DNA of 46,759 nucleotides from an uncultured Clostridia bacterium (GTDB lineage Bacteria; Bacillota; Clostridia; Oscillospirales; Butyricicoccaceae), in assembly GCA_910586575.1 (NCBI GenBank), contig CAJUJQ010000005.1, positions 1 to 46,759 on the forward strand, written 5' to 3'. A model generated the notes under the pieces. The model was not told the origin of the DNA and did no database searches. It saw only the letters and a program-made list of their open reading frames with translations. The position numbers and the translations under genes were made by a program. Positions 40,443-46,759 of the stretch are shown in pieces (position 1 is the stretch's first letter; each line of letters opens with the position of its first letter).

Positions 40443-40565
40443 GGAATTGTGAATCAATAAATTGTGACAAGTGCGCCGCAGATGCTTTCGCCGGACAAGG
40501 CGCGTTTCCGCAGTATGGAGGAAGAAGGTGCAGGCGATTGTCGCAAGTTATTTTTAGGCTTTTCA
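40443..40565 (+). repeat. 123-bp interspersed repeat, decayed copy B
   Basis: Aligns with 1914-2036 through GAATTGTGAATCAATAAATTG, GACAAG, CGCCGCAGA, CTTTCGCC, CAAG, GAGGAAGAAG and GCGATTG-CGCAAG. The end is altered (no clear ACAGTTCC), so this is an older copy. Confidence 0.75.
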
Positions 40566-40672
40566 CATTTCTGCCGCGCGGATGCGGGAACCTTTTGCGC
40601 GGCTGCTTTTTATTTTACACGATCTACCGCCAAATTGCAACCAAAACAGCAGCCAAAACCGGGAAATCCTAC

Positions 40673-40701
40673 TCGACAGGCGGCCCGCAACGTGTTATAC
40701 T
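40673..40701 (+). promoter_or_regulatory. Promoter of the aldo/keto reductase gene
   Basis: TCGACA (40673-40678), 17-base spacer, TATACT (40696-40701) with TGT upstream (extended -10). It lies 75 bases before the ATG. Confidence 0.65.
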
Positions 40702-40775
40702 AGAAGAAAAAAGAGAAAGCGTCTCTAACGGTGCGGGCAGCCGCACAGAGGGCTTTTATTATAGGAGGTTTGGTT

Positions 40776-41978
40776 ATGCTGGCAAACGATTTTCAGGAGT
40801 GTAAATTATCCCGCCTTGGCTTCGGGACCATGCGCCTGCCGCTGCTTGGGGATGGCTCCGACCATTCCGCCATTGACGTGGAGCAGGTCAACAAGATGGT
40901 GGATTACGCGATTGCGCACGGCGTCAATTATTTCGATACCGCGTACCCTTACCACGGCGGGAAATCGGAAACGGTGGTTGGCGCTTCGCTGGCGCGATAC
41001 CCGCGTGACAGCTACTATTTAGCGGACAAGTACCCCGGCCACCAAATCAGCGATACATACGACCCGGCGGCGGTGTTTGAAGAGCAGCTCGAAAAGTGCG
41101 GCGTCGATTATTTCGACTTCTATCTGCTGCACAATGTCTATGAAAATTCCATTGCGGTTTATAAAGACGGGCGCTGGAAGATTACCGATTATTTTATTGA
41201 ACAGAAGCGCAAAGGGCGCATCAGGCACCTGGGCTTTTCCTGCCACGGCGGGCTGGAGGTTATCCGCGATTTCCTGGACTACTGTGGGACGGAAATGGAA
41301 TTCTGCCAGATTCAGCTGAACTATCTCGATTGGACGCTTCAGCAGGCAAAGGAAAAATATGAGCTGCTGACCGGGCGCGGCATCCCGGTCTGGGTCATGG
41401 AGCCGATCCGCGGCGGGCGTTTGGCGGCGCTGCCGGACAAATCCATGGAGACGTTGCGCGGCTTCCGTCCGGAGGCGACCGGCGCGGCCTGGGCGCTGCG
41501 CTTTTTGCAGGGGCTTCCCAACGTCAAAATGATCCTCAGCGGCATGTCCAATCTGGAACAGATGGTGCAGAATATTGCCACTTTCGAGGAGGAACAGCCG
41601 CTTTCGGACACTGAGCAGTCCGCGCTGCTGGCGGTTGCCGAGGAAATCAAGAACGCCATTCCCTGCACGGCCTGCCGCTACTGCTGCGATGGCTGTCCGA
41701 AGGGGCTGGATATCCCGATGATGATTGCGGCATACAATGAAGTACGCTTCCAGCCGGGGCTGTATACCCGGATGAAATTCGACGCGCTGCCCGAGGAAAA
41801 ACGCCCGTCCGCTTGTATCGCCTGCGGCAAGTGCAGCAAAGCCTGCCCGCAGGGTATTGACGTTCCGGCGGCGCTCAAGGCGCTGGCGGAAGCGCTGCCG
41901 GCCCTGCCGGATTGGGCAGAGATCTGCAAAACCCGCGCGGAGGAAGCGCGGCGCAACCGGGAGCAGCAGAAACGCTGA
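40776..41978 (+). CDS. Aldo/keto reductase with C-terminal ferredoxin-like 4Fe-4S domain
   Basis: The 400-residue protein has the AKR barrel (GFGTMRLPLLGDG near residue 15, then DTAYPYHGGKSE with the catalytic Tyr, near 54) and a C-terminal domain with two 4Fe-4S motifs: CTACRYCCDGCPKGLDIP (about 299) and CIACGKCSKACPQGIDVP (about 348). This two-domain type is common in anaerobes. Substrate and electron partner are unknown. ATG 40776 follows AGGAGG. It is divergent from the AraC-family gene. Confidence 0.9.
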   Translation: MLANDFQECKLSRLGFGTMRLPLLGDGSDHSAIDVEQVNKMVDYAIAHGVNYFDTAYPYHGGKSETVVGASLARYPRDSYYLADKYPGHQISDTYDPAAVFEEQLEKCGVDYFDFYLLHNVYENSIAVYKDGRWKITDYFIEQKRKGRIRHLGFSCHGGLEVIRDFLDYCGTEMEFCQIQLNYLDWTLQQAKEKYELLTGRGIPVWVMEPIRGGRLAALPDKSMETLRGFRPEATGAAWALRFLQGLPNVKMILSGMSNLEQMVQNIATFEEEQPLSDTEQSALLAVAEEIKNAIPCTACRYCCDGCPKGLDIPMMIAAYNEVRFQPGLYTRMKFDALPEEKRPSACIACGKCSKACPQGIDVPAALKALAEALPALPDWAEICKTRAEEARRNREQQKR

Positions 41979-42212
41979 TTTCGCAGCCAGTCGGATTTAT
42001 CAAACAGCAAGCTGTCTTTTCCGCATACACCATTAAATAAAGAGGGGGCTGGCTCTTTGTTGTATAATTGAGGTATGGGCAGACAATTACTATAAAAGGG
42101 TTATAGCACGCTGTCAAAGGCGCGTCGAAGCAACTGCTGCTGCAAATCTCGCCGACGTTCAGTATATTACGCATTATGATAGCACAAAAATCGGCGGAGG
42201 GGAACTGTCCAA
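41979..42212. other. Gene-free stretch
   Basis: No gene or clear regulatory structure seen; AT-rich in part and leading into a transposase remnant. Confidence 0.4.
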
Positions 42213-42332
42213 TGCTGAAATATATCGAAAAAATCCTGCTTTCGTTCCGATACTGTCTTTCCAGGCAGACGGCTCTCAGCCGGTGGTGGTTTCGTTCGCT
42301 TTATGGCTTTTCAGCCCTATTTATCCATAACT
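42213..42332 (+). pseudogene. Transposase N-terminal remnant
   Basis: A 39-codon frame reads MLKYIEKILLSFRYCLSRQT and then ALSRWWFRSLYGFSA. The start (KYIEKILLSFR) resembles the first residues of transposases of Clostridia that read KxxxYIxxILxxFR and then ..KxxFxWFV, with the rest lost. Recognition is by eye and weak. Confidence 0.35.
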
Positions 42333-42517
42333 AAATTTATTTCTGATCAGCAATTCTGCCCTTCTGATCCTGATTTTTGATGATGTTGCCGGATAGGGAA
42401 CTTTTAACTGTCCAGTGATTTTGTACTTGCGATAAAAACGTCGTAACTTCCAGGTGGAATGATGTTTTTTATGCGGATAAAGCGAACCATTAAAAAGCGC
42501 CTGATGGTGAAAAAGGA

Positions 42518-42544
42518 GTTGGCTCCGCAGGATGCGGAGCCAAC
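42518..42544 (-). terminator. Terminator of the sulfatase gene
   Basis: GTTGGCTCCGCA (42518-42529) pairs with TGCGGAGCCAAC (42533-42544), a 12-bp stem; the minus strand has CCTTTTTC after it. Confidence 0.85.
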
Positions 42545-42582
42545 TTAGAAAGGAGAAAAGAGAAAAAGAGAAAAAGAAGAGG

Positions 42583-44118
42583 TCAAAGTCCAAGACGCTC
42601 AAACTGTTCAAGTGGTGCGTCGTGTCGGGTTAAAGCCATCCGCAGCTTTTGCTTCATTGTTTCTTCCAAAGCTGCGTCCTCAATTGGATGTTCCTGCGCA
42701 TAGTCTTTCAAGATGTTGAATAACAGGTTTTTTTCGTTATATACTTTACGGTTTTCAAACGACTGCGTCCAGTTCGTGAAATTCACGATATCCGCCGGGA
42801 ACTTATAGACAGGATAACGTGTCCATGACAGAAAACGTCCCATTTCAATCTTATCATAATCCTTGACAGCGCAGCCATCGTCGCCGCCGAGGTACTGCCG
42901 AAGCAGGCTTGGTACTGCGCAATAGACGTTCAGGGGCCGGTTCGTTTCGTCTTTTGGTGCGCGGATATAGGTATAGACCCCATCATTCAGGGCAACCTCG
43001 TGCCCGAAATAGCCATAGAGGATATCCGTATGAATGGATGCTGTTTCCTTACGGAGCAGGGGCAGCAGGCTGCGCCCGTGCAGTGGATATGGAATGACAG
43101 CCTCCGGAATCTGATAATACTCCATCGCTGTGGGCAAAATATCAATATTTTGCGTTAATGCGCCGCAGCGCCCGGGGGCAATATCAGGATGGCAGACAAT
43201 CAGAGGGATATGATACACCTCATTATAATTTGCCATGTAGTTCTTGCCCATATACCCATGCTCGCCCAGATGATAGCCGTGGTCCGTCGTAAAAATGACC
43301 ATCGTATCTTCCCAGAGGCTGTATCGGTCCATCACGTCCAATAGCTCTCCAAGATGGCGGTCAGCCATGGTGAGTGTCGCCTTGCAGCGGCGTTTTAAAT
43401 GCTCGGTTTCCGCGTCGCTGAATTCATTTGCGCCATAGTTGGGGTGGGTAAAGTCATAGCCTTCATAATCCCCCGGCTTCTCGTAAAGGTCAAGATAATA
43501 CTTCGGGCAGTCATATGGCTCATGGGGGTCGAAGGACTCAATCCAGAGTAAAAAGTTATCCGCTCCTTGATTTTCTTCCAACCATTGCGCGGCGTTGTAA
43601 AGGGTGCAGACGCTGGGATAATCATATTCGTTTTTGAAATGCTTCCGGTTTTCCTCCTCCGCTTCGGAATAGGTTCCTTTATACCAGTCGGGCCGCCGCT
43701 CCGGACGGATACCATTTTGATCCGGGCGTACCCAAACCGGATCACCTTCCTGCCCGCGATAAACGTTCCACGCGGTAAATCCTTTTGTATAGTTTTCTCC
43801 GCCCGGAATCACATAATGCGCGTGATCGGTAAACATCTGGCTATGCACGTTTTGATGCTGCGCCAGGATTGCGGGCATTGAGAAATCGAAGGGTTCCATA
43901 CCGCCCCAGGGCTTTTCCAAGAAGTTAAGGCGTCCTGTCAGCAGGTCGCGGCGTGCCGGCATGCAGGGCGCGGAACCCGTCCAATGCTGGTCAAAGACAA
44001 CACCGCGCGCGGCAAGCCGCCGGATATTGGGTGTGATGGCTGTATCAGCCGGGTTTTGGCTGTAAAGATCAAGCATCCGCCGGTTCAGCGTATCCATCAG
44101 GATAAAAATCGTTTTCAT
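42583..44118 (-). CDS. Sulfatase (formylglycine, Cys-type)
   Basis: The 511-residue alkaline-phosphatase-fold protein begins IFILMDTLNRRML and has the sulfatase signature SAPCMPARRDLLTGR (about residues 50-64). The CxPxR cysteine is turned into formylglycine by an anaerobic maturase (anSME), not seen here. GEHGYMGK and TTDHGYHLGEH are metal and catalytic blocks. The lack of a signal peptide puts it in the cytoplasm. It shows no sequence clue to the sulfate ester. The second sulfatase lies 88 bases upstream. Confidence 0.9.
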   Translation of the reverse strand: MKTIFILMDTLNRRMLDLYSQNPADTAITPNIRRLAARGVVFDQHWTGSAPCMPARRDLLTGRLNFLEKPWGGMEPFDFSMPAILAQHQNVHSQMFTDHAHYVIPGGENYTKGFTAWNVYRGQEGDPVWVRPDQNGIRPERRPDWYKGTYSEAEEENRKHFKNEYDYPSVCTLYNAAQWLEENQGADNFLLWIESFDPHEPYDCPKYYLDLYEKPGDYEGYDFTHPNYGANEFSDAETEHLKRRCKATLTMADRHLGELLDVMDRYSLWEDTMVIFTTDHGYHLGEHGYMGKNYMANYNEVYHIPLIVCHPDIAPGRCGALTQNIDILPTAMEYYQIPEAVIPYPLHGRSLLPLLRKETASIHTDILYGYFGHEVALNDGVYTYIRAPKDETNRPLNVYCAVPSLLRQYLGGDDGCAVKDYDKIEMGRFLSWTRYPVYKFPADIVNFTNWTQSFENRKVYNEKNLLFNILKDYAQEHPIEDAALEETMKQKLRMALTRHDAPLEQFERLGL

Positions 44119-44206
44119 AGTTCACTTCCTTATTACTGCAATGTACATGTGCCGGCCTATTCTGAATATTCAGGCACACTGCCCTGTTTGATTTCCAAAA
44201 GGTTCG

Positions 44207-45745
44207 TTAATGATAAACGCGCTGCTCTGCATATTTTGTTGTCCATGTAAGCTGTGCGGTGGGGTATTGGTCAATTACAAATTCCATCCGGTGCCGCGCT
44301 TCGGTGATTTCCGCCTGATATGCCGGGTCGCCAATCCGGTTCTCTGTTTCCTGCGGGTCTTTTTCCAAGTCGTAATATTCCTCGTAGGAGGCCCCCGGCT
44401 CATCGTATCCTATATATTTGATATATTTTCCGCGTGTTGTCACGATCATCCTCCAGGCATTGCTTCGCCTGCCGCCCGCGCCGCGCTTTGCGAGGATTTC
44501 TGCCTTTGCCGCGGCATTTTCCGGGTGTTCTTCGGAGAAATCAGATTCGCAGTATGTCCAATCACGGATTTTCTCACAGGTCCCCGTCAGGATCGGAAGA
44601 AAAGAACGGCTGGGTATGCGATCATTGTAAGCGGGGAAGTCGCGGCTTAAAGCCTCCTGCGGGTTCAGCCCCGCATAATCCAGGATTGTCGCGGCCACAT
44701 CGAACAGCTGGACCGGGTGGGGGACCGCGCCAATCTCTGGCCCGTCCGGGAGCCAGGCGGCCAGCGGCACGTTGGATGCCTGTTCCCACGGCACGCCTTT
44801 CTGAATGCGGTAGTGGTCACCCAGCATTTCGCCGTGGTCGCTTGTAAACAGCACAAGGGTATCCTTCAGCATATCCCGCTTTTCGAGCAGCGCCAGGGTT
44901 TCCCCGATCTGATCGTCGATCAGCTTTATCATCGCTTTATAAGAACGGCGCTGGCGGCAAAGCGTCCGCTTCTCATCTTCGGTAAGCGTTTGTCCGTCTG
45001 GAAGGATCAGCGTTTCGGGAGCCTCTAATGGGAATTGATCGAGATAGCGCTGCGGTGCGTCATAAGGCTTGTGCGGCCCGCAAAAGGAGACATACATATA
45101 AAACGGCTGTTCCCTCGGATGTACCGCAAGTTGTTCCCGTGCGACCCTTGCGGTTACAACATCCACGTAATCCTCTTCCGCAAGCGGCCAGGGGTTTGCC
45201 TGGTCATAATTATGGTCGGGTGTATCGCCGTTGATTCCGCCGCTTTCTTCTACGAAGTCGCGGTATCGGTTCAGCAGCCCCTTTTGGTTCAAATAGTCCG
45301 TATAAAAGCAGTAGTTTGGCACCCCTGTCTGTTTCCCGGCGGTTTCCCAGACGAAATCATATCCAAAGGCTTTCATTTCTTCGGACATGGCTACATGGTC
45401 CAGGCCGCATCCGCGCGCCTTGTCAAACCCGCCGCAGTGCATATAATGGTATTTCCCGATCCCATAGGTTCTGTACCCCGCCCGCTGAAGTGCCTGCATA
45501 AAGGTTGGAATCTGCGGGAAGAAATCGCCGGACATGGTCAGCATACCGGTCTGCCTGCTGTACCGCCCGGTAATCAGGGAGGTGCGCGCCGGTGTGCAAA
45601 TGGGATTCGCGGTTGTGCACCGTGTAAAATACGCCTTGGAGGCAATCCGGTTGATGTTTGGAGTCAATGCTTTTCCGCCGGGCAGATAACCGACATAATC
45701 GCTCCGATGCTGATCGGTCATAAACAATATGATATTTTGGGGCAT
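44207..45745 (-). CDS. Sulfatase (formylglycine, Cys-type)
   Basis: The 512-residue protein begins NIILFMTDQHRSDYVGYLPG and contains NPICTPARTSLITGRYSRQTG (the CxPxR site, Cys near residue 50), then DTLVLFTSDHGEMLGDHYRI near residue 293. It has no signal peptide. It is divergent in sequence from its neighbour, so the two probably act on different esters. The ABC ATPase upstream (NitT/TauT type) suggests uptake of a sulfated or sulfonated small molecule (inference). It needs an anSME for activity. Confidence 0.9.
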   Translation of the reverse strand: MPQNIILFMTDQHRSDYVGYLPGGKALTPNINRIASKAYFTRCTTANPICTPARTSLITGRYSRQTGMLTMSGDFFPQIPTFMQALQRAGYRTYGIGKYHYMHCGGFDKARGCGLDHVAMSEEMKAFGYDFVWETAGKQTGVPNYCFYTDYLNQKGLLNRYRDFVEESGGINGDTPDHNYDQANPWPLAEEDYVDVVTARVAREQLAVHPREQPFYMYVSFCGPHKPYDAPQRYLDQFPLEAPETLILPDGQTLTEDEKRTLCRQRRSYKAMIKLIDDQIGETLALLEKRDMLKDTLVLFTSDHGEMLGDHYRIQKGVPWEQASNVPLAAWLPDGPEIGAVPHPVQLFDVAATILDYAGLNPQEALSRDFPAYNDRIPSRSFLPILTGTCEKIRDWTYCESDFSEEHPENAAAKAEILAKRGAGGRRSNAWRMIVTTRGKYIKYIGYDEPGASYEEYYDLEKDPQETENRIGDPAYQAEITEARHRMEFVIDQYPTAQLTWTTKYAEQRVYH

Positions 45746-45824
45746 TTCTGCATGCCATCCTTTCCTGGTTCAATTGGCTTGTGCACGGCATGCGGCTTAA
45801 TCATGCCGCGGCAGCAGTGGTTTA

Positions 45825-45947
45825 GGAACTGTTCAAAAATGGCTTGCGGCAATCGCTTGCATCTTCTTCCGCCATACTGCGCCCAGTTTCCTTGACAGGC
45901 GAAAGAATCTGCGGCGCGCTTGTCACAATTTATGGATTCACAGTTCC
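45825..45947 (-). repeat. 123-bp MITE-like interspersed repeat, copy C
   Basis: In inverse orientation to copy A, the same length, with GGAACTGT/ACAGTTCC ends and TTA on both sides (45822-45824 and 45948-45950). The right-hand TTA is the TAA stop codon of the ABC ATPase gene on the minus strand. Confidence 0.88.
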
Positions 45948-46694
45948 TTACCACCATTTGATCAGGTCGGTCACCTGATTTCGCAGCATAACAAATTCCT
46001 CGCTCATCACATCGCGGGGCAGCGGAAGCCTGTTTGGAATCACCGTTTTTACAGAGGTTGGTTTATTCGTCAGCACCATAATATTCTGGCTGAGGTAGAC
46101 CGCCTCTTCAATGTTATGCGTGATAAACAAAACGGTTGTCCCGGTTTTCTGCCATAGCTTGATAAGTTCATCTTCAAGCTTGAAACGCAAATCGATATCA
46201 AGCTGTCCATAAGGCTCATCCATCAGCAGCAATTCGGGCCTGGTTGCGAACGCGCGGGCGATTGCAACCCGCTGTAACATGCTGATGGAGAGCTGTCTGG
46301 GGTAATAGCCGCGGAACCGTGTCAATCCTACGATGTCGAGCATTTCCTCCACGCTTTCATCGGCTTCTTTTTTGGGGACTTTTTTGATTTGCAGGCCGAA
46401 CCGGATGTTTTGCTCAACGGTCAGCCACGGGAAAGCGGAATATTCCTGAAAAATGTAAGAAATATTCTGTTTCTGCGGATCAACCGGGACGCCGTTGACC
46501 AGGATTTCACCAGCGGTCGGTTCGTACAGGCGGGTCAGGCTGTTCAGGAACGTTGTTTTGCCGCAGCCGGTCGGGCCAACGATACAGAGGAATTCGCCCT
46601 CCCGGACCTCAAAATTCAGGTCGTCCAACACGAGCAGGTCGCCGAACCGCTTTGTTAAATGGACAACCTTCACCTTTGTGTCTTTATTTTCCAT
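45948..46694 (-). CDS. ABC transporter ATP-binding protein, NitT/TauT (SsuB/TauB) type
   Basis: The 248-residue ATPase has Walker A VGPTGCGKTTFLNSL (about residue 38), Q-loop FQEYSAFPWLTVEQNIRFGL, a signature region QLSISMLQRVAIARAFATRP in which the usual LSGGM reads LSISM, Walker B LLLMDEPYGQLD and switch FITHNIEEAVYL. It would power uptake of sulfonates, nitrate, taurine or related anions, with permease and binding protein expected upstream of the window's end. ATG 46694 follows GAGGAGGCC. The stop codon lies in the target duplication of a repeat. Confidence 0.92.
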   Translation of the reverse strand: MENKDTKVKVVHLTKRFGDLLVLDDLNFEVREGEFLCIVGPTGCGKTTFLNSLTRLYEPTAGEILVNGVPVDPQKQNISYIFQEYSAFPWLTVEQNIRFGLQIKKVPKKEADESVEEMLDIVGLTRFRGYYPRQLSISMLQRVAIARAFATRPELLLMDEPYGQLDIDLRFKLEDELIKLWQKTGTTVLFITHNIEEAVYLSQNIMVLTNKPTSVKTVIPNRLPLPRDVMSEEFVMLRNQVTDLIKWW

Positions 46695-46759
46695 CGGAAG
46701 GCCTCCTCGCATAAAGAAGTACAGATTTCAGAGTTCCACATACCCGACAAAGTTGTAAT

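Overview
The window looks like chromosome of a GC-rich, spore-forming anaerobic member of the Clostridia, probably an Oscillospirales-type gut bacterium. The support is SpoIIID, SpmA/SpmB and an AbrB/SpoVT-type regulator, a butyrate/4-hydroxybutyrate fermentation cluster, an ethanolamine-type bacterial microcompartment (BMC), a membrane pyrophosphatase and oxygen-labile 2-hydroxyacyl-CoA dehydratase activases. The species call is inference; I see no rRNA, tRNA or CRISPR array.

Layout. (1) 1-7275, plus strand: the 3' part of an ethanolamine BMC operon: eutE (cut by the window edge), eutM, eutT, eutJ, a BMC-associated protein, eutN, a PduS/RnfC-like flavo-FeS protein, a PduT-like tandem shell protein, eutQ and a phosphotransacetylase. 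Together these could encapsulate acetaldehyde metabolism, recycle CoA and NAD, and maintain adenosylcobalamin. The ammonia-lyase genes eutBC would have to lie upstream. (2) 7423-10284: a divergent tyrosine phenol-lyase-like enzyme and a Gfo/Idh/MocA oxidoreductase. (3) 10639-13199: a low-GC island holding a frameshifted secreted cysteine-peptidase-like gene and a small membrane-anchored protein. It is flanked by a 328-bp perfect direct repeat carrying the 3' end of the next gene. (4) 12956-17138, minus: two genes for a split acyl-CoA dehydratase activase system, behind a structured leader. (5) 17803-20908: a large leucine-rich-repeat surface protein whose signal peptide is out of frame. (6) 21156-28316, minus: membrane pyrophosphatase, a Cys/His-rich secreted protein, a decayed EamA transporter, serine acetyltransferase, a putative small RNA, a CaCA antiporter under a yybP-ykoY (Mn2+) riboswitch, and a second Gfo/Idh/MocA oxidoreductase. 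(7) 28578-30544: sporulation genes. (8) 30868-39088, minus: hbd, crt, thl, a family I CoA-transferase, a small CxxC protein, 4-hydroxybutyryl-CoA dehydratase and 4-hydroxybutyrate dehydrogenase. These connect acetyl-CoA and succinate semialdehyde/4-hydroxybutyrate to crotonyl-CoA. (9) 39537-46694: AraC regulator, ferredoxin-type aldo/keto reductase, two sulfatases and a NitT/TauT-type ABC ATPase.

The main unexpected structures are a 123-bp mobile-looking repeat found three times, two copies of which have 3-bp target duplications and sit exactly on a stop codon; the 328-bp repeat around the island; two secreted-protein genes broken just after the signal peptide; a leader with a 19-bp perfect inverted repeat; an unclassified small RNA with its own promoter and terminator; and two putative BMC encapsulation peptides. 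No computation was run. Family calls come from reading motifs by eye, and percent identities were not measured.
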